From contig NC_085047.1 of assembly GCF_963662255.1 (NCBI RefSeq), positions 110,109,872 through 110,173,871 of the forward strand: a stretch of DNA of 64,000 nt. Reading direction: 5' to 3'. Every line of letters begins with the position of its first letter. Positions within the stretch are counted from its first letter, which is position 1. Shown piece after piece: positions 9,762 through 20,474 of this stretch. The translations under genes were made by a program, and so were the position numbers. The notes beneath the pieces were generated by a model. It worked only from the letters and a program-made list of their open reading frames with translations. It searched no databases and was not told where the DNA came from. The stretch comes from Cinclus cinclus (Eukaryota > Chordata > Aves > Passeriformes > Cinclidae).

Positions 9762-10850
9762 TTTGGAAAGATCATGGAGCAGATCCCCCTGGAAACTGTG
9801 CTAAGACACATGGAAGGTAAGGAGGGGCTTGGTGACAGCCAGCATGGCTTCACTAAGAGCATGATAATGTCTGACTGATTCGCTGGCTTTTGGTGATGGG
9901 GTAACAGTGTTGGTGGCTGAGGGAAGAGAAACTGGTGTTACCTACCTGGGCTTGGGTGAGGGGCAGACACCTCCTCAGCAAGTTCTCTGGTGACAAGGCT
10001 GGGAGAAGGAGCCAATACCCCAGAGAGCTGTGCAGCCCTTGGGAGGGGATCCACAAGATGAAGAGATGGGCAGAGAACTCCTGAAATCCAGCAAAGGCAA
10101 ATGCAGGGTCCTGCACTGGGGAAGAACAACCCAGGCACCAGGATGGGCTGGGACTGACCTGCTGGGAAGCAGCTCTGGGGAGGACCTGGGGCTCCTGGTG
10201 GACAAAGAGCTGTCCCTGAGCCAGCACCATGTCCCTGTGGCCAAGAAGGCCAATGGGATCCTTGGGTGCATTAAGAAGAACGCTGCCAGCAGGTCAGGGA
10301 GGTGATCCTGCCCCTCTGCTCAGCCCTGTGAGGATCACCTGGAGTGCTGTGTCCAGTTCTGGGCTCCTCAGGACAGGAGACACACGGAGCTGCTGGGGCA
10401 GGACCAGGGGAGGGTGACAAAGATGATGGAGGGACTGGAGCATCTCAGTGAGGAAAGGCTGAGGGAGCTGGGGCTGTTCAGCCTGGAGAAGAGAGGGCTG
10501 AGAGGGGCCCTCATCCCTGTCTGTCAGTGTCTGCAGGGAGGGGTCAGAGGATGGAGCAGGCTCTGCTCCCTGCTCCCAGCAATGGGACAGGAGGAACGGG
10601 CAGGAACTGATGGCCAGGAAGTTCCACCTGAACATGAGGAAGAATTTCTTCCCTGTGCAGATATTGAGCACTGGAGCTGATTGTCCAGAGAAGGTGTGGA
10701 GTCTCCATCAGTGGAGATATTCCAGACCCATCCGGACACAATCCTGTGCCATGTGCTGTGGGATGACCCTGCTTGAGCAAGGAGGTGGGACCAGATGGCC
10801 CACTGATGTCCCTTCCATCCTGACCCATTCTGTGGTTCTGTGATTTCCAG
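9762..10850 (+). mobile_element. CR1 LINE, 5'-truncated, internally deleted copy
   Basis: This non-LTR retrotransposon fragment covers part of the reverse transcriptase and the complete 3' end. The 5' part (9762-9955) matches the CR1 RT region around GATCATGGAGCAGATC and ACAGCCAGCATGGCTTCAC. Near 9955-9975 the text jumps from the segment reading TACCTGGGCTTGGG to the one reading CAGCAAGTTCTCTGGTGAC, so several hundred bases of RT are missing. The rest runs to the 3' UTR and ends with the tail TTCTGTGGTTCTGTGATT. Readable peptide pieces include GKCRVLHWG (after 10098), LGLFSLEKRGLRG (after 10468) and RKFHLNMRKNFF (after 10613). They lie in different frames and are split by stops, so the copy is inactive. 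No target duplication was found, as is usual for CR1. Confidence 0.93.
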
Positions 10851-13112
10851 GGATGCTGCAAGTTCAGCTCTTCTCTGGAGATGGCCCGTTGCTAGCAGAG
10901 CTGGGACAGGAGTTGGAACAGGGCACTGCACAGACTGGGTCTGATAGAAACAATGGCCCCTTTACTGCAACATTCACCTTCCTAAGACCAGAACAGTGAT
11001 ATCCCATGTGTTCCCCAGGGGTGCTGGGGAACCACAGACATTGATGCACCACAGACATTGACAGGTGAGTTGTGAAGAATCTTGCTCAGCAAGATAGGAA
11101 ATGATTCCCCATCTGTCCCTTCCCCTCCCAGGTAAATAACCAGTGTCCAGTACACCTGGATGAGCAGTGGAGTTACAGCCCAGCTCTTCCTGACAACACA
11201 GAGTCTGATCCTCTAAGGCTGGCCAGCAGCTAGGTGGCAAAGCAGTAGTGTGATTTGATTTTTTGCAGTGATTCACCTTGGTTAAATATTATTTTTGATA
11301 TCCAGTTATATGCTATCTCCAGAGAGCTTCATGTCCTGTCTAAGGCCCATTTTATTCAGTGGCTTTGTGTCAGCTTCACTGCGTGCTGGATCCTACTTGG
11401 GCTGTGAATGTGTCCTTTAACAGCTACAGCTGAAAAAACATAGTAGCTGCTCCTCTGTAAGCCTGTTGTTTTTCTGCTAAAAAAGAAAATGAAAAAATGA
11501 ATGTATTTCAAGAGGAATGATATTTCAGATCAAAGGAAATCTTTTTCCATTTCCAGTAGAATTTGAGAAATAGTTTTGACCTAATAATAAAAAAAAAAGG
11601 GACTGTTGTATCCAAGCCATCTTGTTATTTTTTGTGGAGTAGTCTTTGGTCCATGATGGCTCAATGGATAAAGTACAATTCCAGACCATGGCACACTTGG
11701 TATATTACAAGCTTTGTCTTTGTTTGCTTATTTGGGAATAAGAATTATGACCAGGATCTGGTCAGTCCCTGCCAGGTGCAGCTTCTGGCCACCCAGTGGT
11801 CCAGAGGGCTGTGCTCTCTCTGGCACAGCTATGGCACTCAGCAGAAGGGAACACCTGAACATCCATTATAAGACAAAAAATTTTAAAAAGGACTTTATAA
11901 GTCACTAATGAAGACACTTGTTGGTCCAAGTGCTGGAGATCTCAAACATCAACTGGGTACCCTGCTAGACTACTGTGGGCAGTGCTCATGAGTTTTGAAT
12001 CAGGAGGGAAGTCAGACAAATAGCTTTCTGCAATGTGGATGGTCAGACCAAGGTGGAGAGACAGCAACAACTTTTCCTTGATAGTTCTACAGCAGCATCT
12101 AAGCTCATGTCTAAGACTTGTGATCCAGTATTTTTGCTTCTAAGTTCCTCCATTCTTGTTTAAAACACCCTCAGAAAGTCTTTTGTTCTCTAAAAATACC
12201 CCACCAGGTCTTTTTTTCTTCAATTTTGAGCTCTACCACTGCACTGAAAAAATGATGTTTATTTCAAGCCAAGTACCACATTTTCTTGCTAAGAGGTGTG
12301 TGCTGTGCTTCAATACCAAGCTGTCAAATTCCATGGGACACCAGCTACCCTCTCCTTACCTCCTATTGATTTTGAAATGGGAAATGCTGTGTGAAACTGA
12401 AAGGATGACTGGTGTTATCTTGTGTCTTGAGGCAATCCAAGGGTAAAACAATCTAATGTGACAATATGTGGGAACTCAGCATTCAGGGTATTACCATTCC
12501 TGATGAACTAAGTGTCACAAAACCGGCCTCGTGTCCAGCCAAGGAGAAGGATGACGCTGTATCTCGACACACACACAACTACCTAATCTGTATCTTGCAG
12601 TAGCCTGAATACTCATAAAGATTTCAGGAAGAAAAAACAAGGCAGTGTCTGTGAAAAAGGATAGATAATAGCTGATTGAACCAGGCTTCAGGAGGGGAGA
12701 AAGATGGCTAGCTGGAGGATGAAAAGAGGCTCTAACATTTTCTTGAGATGGAGTCCTTTTGATCTTATGCATGTTTTGAGATTTTGGGTTGCTTTCTTAA
12801 TCTTAAAATGAATAAAAAAAATCCCTCAAACCTTTTTAGAAACAGGCTGCCCCATTCTATATCCTACTTCCCGCACCTGGACACAGGACAAAGATGTTAT
12901 GGCTTTCAGGAAACAGCACATTTGTCAGCATGCAGCCCCCAGCTGAACAAAGGGCTGGATTCATGGATGCAATATCAGACATGGAAATGTTCCACCCCTG
13001 CCCCTCCCTGACTTCTTACTCAATCTGTTGAAACAAAAAATGAATTGTCATTGGCTTTTGCAGCCTCTGAGGTTCCTCAGCAGATCAATACATCTTGGAC
13101 GTGCTCTAAGAG
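10851..13112. other. Unique non-coding stretch
   Basis: No gene or TE is recognised. Frames of up to about 100 codons (for example 11563-11871 plus and 12156-12446 plus) lack motifs and splice context. Confidence 0.5.
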
Positions 13113-13195
13113 TCACAGAATATTCTGAGGTGGAAGGGACAGGATCATGAGTCCAACTCTTAAGTGGTTTTGAATGCACAGTGGCCCCAAATTTG
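13113..13195 (-). mobile_element. CR1 LINE 3'-end scrap
   Basis: TCACAGAATATTCTGAGGTGG, followed by GAAGGGAC, GGATCAT and GAGTCCAACTCTTA, is the reverse complement of a common avian CR1 3' end, so the element lies on the minus strand. Only about 80 bp remain. Confidence 0.75.
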
Positions 13196-13516
13196 AATGA
13201 AACTGCACAAGAACTGCAAGAATTTGATCTTAGATTATGAGTGACTTTTTTGGGTTTTGTTTTTAATAAAAAGAAGCTGCTACCAAAGAGGAGAAGGGAG
13301 GAAGCAAAAGTAAGTGTGCTATGAATTAGTCAGATCTGACTTTACTCCCACACAGCAGCACCACTTCAAAATTTCTCCTGCCCTGGAGGAGCAGGGTACC
13401 CTTTTGACAGAGACTTGGTGTTCATTAATGGTGTTTGCTCTGCCTGACCTGACGTTTAAAAGCTCCAGAGCTGTGCCACTTTACTCAACATTGTCATATA
13501 CAGTAAAACATTTAAG
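13196..13516. other. Unique non-coding stretch
   Basis: No gene or TE is recognised. Confidence 0.45.
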
Positions 13517-13618
13517 CAGTTATTCAGCTTGAAGCACCTAAGTAGTCCCACTGTCAACAACAGGACTTCTCAAATGCTTAAATTTATGTATGTGTTGAAG
13601 TGCCTTGTTAAATCAGGG
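13517..13618. repeat. Old palindromic (MITE-like) repeat
   Basis: The left end ATTCAGCTTGAAGCACCTAA and the right end GTGCCTTGTTAAATCAGGGC resemble the two arms of a fold-back repeat I recall from turtle, crocodile and bird genomes. In that repeat a TTCAGCAAAGCACTTAAG-type end mirrors CTTAAGTGCTTTGCTGAA, and a TAGTCCCATTGA motif faces its own complement. Here TAGTCCCACTGTCAA faces CAACAGGACT at the centre. Divergence is high, implying an ancient insertion. The family name is not assigned. Confidence 0.6.
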
Positions 13619-15465
13619 CTTCAAACCCTAATATCCTGCTGAACCAGAGTGATCATTCCAGTCTTCACCCCCAGAGCCTAAGAAACACCCCTGGCATGCA
13701 ATGTACAAAACTAATTTTAGTTAATTGGATAAAATTGTGTACGTACACTCTGTGACCGCTGAGAGTTTTGAAAACTAATTGTGCTGGTGTCACCCTGCCT
13801 GCCTGTTTTTGTGATTAGTCACTTCCACCCACTGGAGCCATGGCACTGTCATCAGACACGCTCTGTGATCTGTCCTAGAAGCTGGCACATCTCCAGCTCC
13901 AGGTGGGTTTCCTCCACAGTTGTCACACAGTGTGGTGTAGCTACCTGTGATAACTCTGGAGCAGACAGGATGTCTTTTGTGCTGCCTTTCCCAACGAGTT
14001 TCACTACATATCCCTTTCAAAGACTAATAATTTCCTCTGGGCAGGGATACTGTCAGCCTGGCATCAGATAAGTTCTCAGGCAGAGAGCTGTACCCTACCC
14101 TGCCTGTTTTATCCAATAAAGACTTTCCCATCTCTTGTGTACTGCTTATAATTTAGCCTTCATAAATTTACTTGCCAGCACATTTGGATGGACAGAGAAA
14201 GGTGAGATGCTGGTGTATCTGCAGACTCCTTTCATCTGACATAAAGACCCATTGTCAACACAGGGTAAGCAGAAGGGAAAACATTGTGGCAATTACAAAT
14301 CAAATTTCAATTTACCATTCTCCTGCCCTTCAGGCACTGTGTCAAGAAGTAATGCTCTGGTCATTCACATGCTGACACAAGACTGTTTTGTGGCTGGAGA
14401 TGAAATAAAGTTTGAGATTAACCTTTTTTTTTTTTAATTGGAGAAGTGGAGAAACTGCTCAACCTACCTCACTGAAAACTTTAAATGAAAACAGAGCTCT
14501 GAACAGCACAGGTGGCATCATGTATCATCATCTGTTTCCTCACATGTGAGAACAGCTTTACCAAGGTGTTTATTCTCATTTTCCTTTGCTCCTTTCTTTA
14601 AATAGTTTTGAAGCCACATGGCTTGGTCCCTACTCTTGATGGAACCTCCAGTGCCTTTCTCTGCAGGCTTCAGCAGCCTCTGAGGATGCTAAATCCATGG
14701 GCATGCACAGCTGACTGTCTCCAGGAACAATGGTATTTGAGGACATGTCTTGAAACTGAGATGCCTTGTAATTCAGCAAAAATAAACACCAGCTCCTACT
14801 TGTACAATAAAAGTGCATAAACCCTCATTCTGCTCTATGTGCTAGTCATGCTTTGATAATTATCTTTAAAATTGAACTTAATAATGGCTAAAATTATTCA
14901 AAAGTTTCCTTGGGTGCAGAGTTTATGAAAAACATTACCTAAATATGATGGAAAAAAGTTAAAAAATTATACCATCTAACCTCTGGGAGAAATAACACTT
15001 GGATTTGTTAATTTTGGACAACATCTAAATTCTTCTACTGGCATGGTTTTAAACTATAACCCTATAATGCATCTCCTCATACTTTTACAGCAGCAATAAG
15101 AAAATTGGCTAAAAAGTGGTAATGCCCCTTTTGGCTCACAATGTGTCTTTTGAGACTAATTTGTTTAGTTTAATGAGAAAATAAAGTTAGCATGGCCATG
15201 TTCCAGTCCCAGTACCAATATCCTGTGTTGGGATAAGAAACTAATTGTGTTAGGAGCAGGCAGTGTCCATGGCAGGGCAGAATCAGCAGCTGCAACAGCC
15301 CTCACCAGCCCATGACTCTTCCCATTTTCTCCCCATTTAGTGTAAAACAAATATGCAAACAAGGCAGAGTCCTGAGGAACTCCCTGTGTGGCCTGAGGGT
15401 GCTGGAACACCATGGCAGGTGTGCAGGCTGGTACCTGAGAGAGCACCACATCCACAGGCAGCTGA
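13619..15465. other. Unique non-coding stretch
   Basis: No gene is recognised. At 13737-13748 there is a perfect 12-bp palindrome, GTGTACGTACAC. Frames are below 100 codons, and a T11 run lies near 14426. Confidence 0.5.
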
Positions 15466-15631
15466 TCACAGAACCATGGGATCAGAGTCACGGAATCACA
15501 GAATCACAGAATCTTAGAATCGCAGCATCTTAGAATCACAGAGTCACAGAACTGTGAAATCACAGAATCATAGAATCATAGAATCACAGAATCACAGAAC
15601 TGTAGAATCATAGAACCACAGAATCAAGGAA
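15466..15631 (-). repeat. CR1 octamer tail, about 21 units
   Basis: Octamers of consensus TCACAGAA (CR1 3' tail on the minus strand) run in perfect phase from 15488 to 15631 (18 units). They extend left to 15466 through a 2-nt phase break. Units differ by one to three substitutions (TCATAGAA, TCTTAGAA, CTGTGAAA and so on). The array ends at TGGCCTGGG, the start of CR1 3' UTR sequence. Confidence 0.95.
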
Positions 15632-15757
15632 TGGCCTGGGTTAGGAGAGACCTTAAAGACCATCCAGTTCTGACTCCCCTGTCATACAGGCAGGGATGCC
15701 ATTGACTCTGTCAGGTCCTCAGAGCCCCATCCAAAATGACTGATCCCAGCCCCTTAA
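15632..15757 (-). mobile_element. CR1 LINE 3' UTR fragment
   Basis: TGGCCTGGGTTAGGAGAGACC, then TTAAAGACCATCCAGTTC and CTCAGAGCCCCATCC, match the CR1 3' end in reverse complement. The copy is cut before the end of the RT reading frame. It is continuous with the octamer array on its left. Confidence 0.9.
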
Positions 15758-18700
15758 CTCTTAACCCACTGGAAAGCTGAAAGCTGAATAAAGACCATTC
15801 AACAGAAGCTTGTAGCCATCAGAAAACAGCTGTAAGCTTAGAATCTGAGGGGCTAAATTAACAGTTGAGTTGGAATTTCTTCAAAACATGACACAGGCAA
15901 CAGAGAAAGTAGAGGTGTTCAGGCGAATATAAACAGACACTTTTTTCCTTTATCATTGCATATTTGCCAGATGTTTGACAGCTGGATTGACCATTTCAAG
16001 TCATCACATTTTGTCTGAAGTTGTGGTTTGATTACAGCCTATGTATGATAGCCATTTTCCATTTGGTATTACATGTAGGTGCTTCATGAAGAGCAATATA
16101 CCAATGTATATTGTATATTGATAATTTTGGTTTTCAGAAGTATTTCTTAGTGTGATGACAGCAGCTTTCAGAGGCAAGAATGGTCTCTGCAGAGACTGCC
16201 CCTCAACTTGGGGTATAGCTAAAATCCTGAGTGCCGTACTGATTTAATTACAGCCATTCAAAGAGAGTGAAAGATTTTATTCAGACTTTCCTGAGACAGA
16301 AAAGGGTGTAATGGAAATTCTCTTGTTATCTCAACTTCAGGGGTTGTGACTGAGAGCACACTCTCATTTGCTGCCTATACAGCTGTAATTAAATAATTTC
16401 AGCTTTTAGACTTTGAGCCTTATCTCAAGTTGGGATAAAAATTTGCAGTGAAAGAGATGAGCAAGAGAGTTTACTTTCTTTCAGAGAATTCCAGGGCAAA
16501 GCAGAACATGAGGCACTGCCAGCAATGTGCCACTGCCAGGGTTGGGGTATCCCACCAGCCATATCTGCTCATTAATAAAGAAGAAACACAATCCCATCCA
16601 TTACCAAAACTTGAGAAAAAGTTTGTAAAAGCTCAGTTTTTCTGTAGAACATTGAAATCTTTCTTGCTCAGTGCCCCAAAGAATATAAGCTCATTTTAAC
16701 GGGAAAAAAGACATCCCCAAATATTAGAAAATCAGTGAGGTAGCTAAAGAAATTAAAAAAAAAAAAAAGTGACGGTAAACCTCAGAGCAGGGCTTTGCTA
16801 TTAGTGGATGATTGGCTTAAGTCCTTAAATCCTGAGACAGACTCATTGCAGATGTTACCTGTTGTGCTCCTGGCCAAAAATACAGACAGACTTCTGGGCA
16901 GTGAGGTGAGGTTTTGGGCAGGACAGCAGTGAGTTTGAGAGGTTTGAGCAGCAGTTTGAGAGATGGCTGTCTCTTGATTCAGCAGCACCTGGTCAAGCAG
17001 GCTCTGTGCACCCCAAAGAGCAGTGACCTGCTCAAGGTTGGATGTCAGAACAGACAGGTGCAGGCTCCTGGCCCCATGGCAATGAACCAGTCGTTCAGCT
17101 TCTGCCCCACCAGTGGGCTCAGCTGTGGGTGTGAGTACAGCTGCTTTCCCAGCCTGTGAACCTTGGGCACCTCCAGCCTCCCAGTTTCACACACTGGCAG
17201 GGTGCTGTACCTCTGGTCCTTGGTTGATGTTCAAAGATTGGGGGCAGAAAATGCTGTTGTTGCTGCCACCATCCCCATAGAAATGTGATGCCTCAGCATG
17301 TGAGAGAATAGAGAGAGCTGGTGATGGAGGTGTTCAGAGCAGGGGAGCATCCTTAGGGATACAGTTTGGCTAGCACTGAAACTGGCTCCATGGGCCAAAG
17401 ACAAGTGGAAGGATGAGAGGAGTCAGTCTGGGAAAGGATCTGACTCAGGCAGTGACACATTTTGCTCTGCTTGGGGCTAACCAGTGCTTGGTAAATATGT
17501 TGGACCCTGCCCTCTCACCCCATCCCGTGTACCTCTGGGATATCAGGCACCCCACAATCCTGCACATGTCCTGTCACTGCTTAGTAACAAATATATGAAT
17601 ATACTCAGGCAAGGAGAAAAGCAACTATGTACAGTTACAGTCTGTGGTAGTAACAGAGAGAGTAAATGCTCCCAGTATAATTGCATCCTTCAAGCCCCTC
17701 CTGGGGAGCTCCTCCCTGGGCATTTATGTTTACTGTAAATTGCTAGGGGCTGACTCTCTCCACACAAGGAAAAACACCATATAGACAAACTACTGCATAA
17801 TGTAGGAGATATAGGAAATGGCAGAGTTATTAAACATACATACATGAGAATAAAGAAAATATGGTCTCCAGGGTAAAGGTATCCCTACCTGTCTCTCTTT
17901 ACAGTGTAGCATCTTAGCTGTAATACCTACCCCCCTTTAAAGCTGGTCATACTATTGAATTTTAGGTAGTGTTGGCCTGTAGCATTTCAGATCCTGCTGC
18001 TCTTGAGCAAAACTCCCAGTCAGCTGCATGGGCTGGACGTTTTGGAGGCTGGGTTGAGATACACTGGGGAAGAAAGCAAAAGTAGCCCTCAGCACCTGCT
18101 AAAACACCAAACCCTCTCAGCTCTCCAGCCTGCCAGAGCTTAATATCTCATTTGTCAAAGTGACAGTCAATTCCCCATGATAGATCATATGATTATTAAT
18201 TCTGTCTTCAGGAGATATGCACAATTTGGAAGTTTTCTGAATCAAGGTAGTAAGATAATGCTTAAGGGAAAAAAACCACAAGCCTTCCCCCTCTCCCCCA
18301 AATTTCCATTTCATTAAAATTTCAGAAGTAAACAACAAAAGTTACAGCAAAAAGATTCCTGTCACTGCAAAACCCCGAAGACTCCTCACTGTGAGTGAGA
18401 CCATGGTCTGTTGTACAGAGACCAAATACAAACTGACACAGACAGAGACTAATTAAAAAGTGATGCACCTGTATCCTCTGTAACAAGTTTGGCTTGTAAG
18501 TGTCAGAATTTTTACTGCAAATAGTTTAATTTTTCTCTTTGTATGAAAAGCTCTGGCTCCTCAGAGGATCAGCTTTCTGGCTGAGATTACCCATGCTTAG
18601 AAGATAATTGATTTCAGGGAGTTCTCCAGAGAAATGTCACTCAGAAGATTCTTGGTTAACTATTCTCAGCTAAGCCAAAAAGCACAACACTTCTCACTGT

Positions 18701-20443
18701 TATGAAAGTGGTCTAATGACCTGTTTCCAGCCTGGTTTCTGAAGGCTGCATGAACTTTGCTAGAAGGTTGGCACAGGAAAAGTCATCTGCTGCAGTTTGG
18801 GAGGGGGTGGTGAGAATTCACAGATAAGTGATATGAAGAAATCCCCTGCCCTGCATGTTCTCTGAGGATCAATTTCTACCCTTTCTATGGCAAAACCAGT
18901 AAAAAGAGATCAGGGGATGGGAAAAACCTCCTCTGTGAACTTACATGCAGCAGCTTTCACATGAACCCTGGCAAGGCTTGTGTTCTCCACCAACGCTCTG
19001 GCAGACACAGTGGTATCACTGGTACAAATGCTGATAAAAACAACTCTAGGCAAATCTTCAGGTTTTCTCTGAATGAGTGTTCACAAATAATGCTTTGGAG
19101 AGCTCTTGGCTGGAACAAAATCTATCTAGTCAGAATTTCCAGCACAGCTAAGGACACTAGACTAAAACAGCTGATGAGCTGGAAAAAAACACCATAGGTA
19201 CAGGGTCCTTCCATGACTCTCCCAGTGATAGCATCGCAGAAATAACCAAACACATAAATCTGTAAACTTCCATACTGGGAATTGTCTCTCCTTGAGCTCT
19301 TCCTTGAAAGCATGGGCATAGGATGCTGCTGTGAACTGGGCTGCACTAATGCATTCATTGATCAGACAGGACCTATCCACTCAATACTGCACTGTAGGCT
19401 TTTTGTTTGTGCATCCTTCCCTTGGTTTCAGCAGCATCTTCATTTCAAGCAAATTTCAGCATAATTGCTATATTTGCTTAAACCTGTGCAACAAAAGCTG
19501 TTTCTAGCCCATCTGCTCTGCTCTGCTCTGGCAGCCTCTGCCATGTAAAATGGACACTCATCCGAAGTGTTGGAAGCAGAAGGAGGGACCTGCTGGCCAC
19601 ACCTGCAGCCGAGGACAGAGGGGCAGAGTCCCTGGGGAACTGGTATCACCAGACTCTAAGAGGCACATGATTCAGAGCCAAGGTTTTACACTCCTCCCAC
19701 ATGCATATGTATTTTACCCCATTATTGGCTTCTGTTGCACTTACTGTTACCAATTTGTGTCCCGATGCTACTTTTTCCAGGCAGCCTCAGTGGGAGACAC
19801 TTGTGTGCAGAGCAATATTTGCATTTCTGCAGGTCTTTATGGACATACATATTGCTAATACGCACATAAACAGGATGCCATTCATATTTAAACAGTGCTT
19901 CTGGAGTCGAATGGCATCACAGCTGAGGGAATAGAAACGTTCTGATTTGTATCACTTATCTCAGTGAAGGCTGCTTCCTTCACACGTTTTGACTTCTGCA
20001 GTCTCTGCAATAAGGCAGCTACATTCACATAGGATGAGACATGAGGTGTTTAATAACCCCCCTTCCTCCCCCAAAAGCCTAATAAGCTTGCTCTGCCCGT
20101 TGATCTTTACAGGCACACACCCCTCCGTTTTTTCCAGACTACTGTGCTTCCTTTCTACTTCAGCTCTTTTCTTCATTTCCATTTGCATATATTCAAGGCC
20201 CTAAAGAAAAACAGCTCTGCATTAAAAGGCTATTACAGAAATATATGCTATTTAAGTAACAATAGACCATGTTTTCTGTTGGGAGGAAAAAAAAATGCCC
20301 AACAGAATATTTTAGTTCCAAACTAGATTTAAAAGGGTACCACACGATGTTCAGCATACTTCACTTACAGAATTTGTCCTGCAGTTTGTTGAAGCTTCTT
20401 CTTTAGTCTGTTCCTCATTTTTGCAGAAGTAGGACTGTAACAT
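15758..20443. other. Unique non-coding stretch
   Basis: This 4.7-kb stretch has no recognised TE, RNA gene or exon. Small local features include an inverted repeat CAATATAC/GTATATTG at 16094-16113, an A14 run near 16755, and four TGCTC-type units near 19517. Frames are 60-108 codons on both strands without motifs. Confidence 0.5.
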
Positions 20444-20474
20444 GGGTGTGTGGGTGTGTGTGTGCGTGTGTGTA
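20444..20474. repeat. Imperfect (GT)n tract
   Basis: GT units interrupted by GGG and by one CG. Confidence 0.9.

Noticed and set aside
10030..10843. Several ORFs with protein-like sequence (for example RKFHLNMRKNFF)
   Set aside because: They are pieces of a broken CR1 polymerase, already covered by the CR1 annotation, not host genes.
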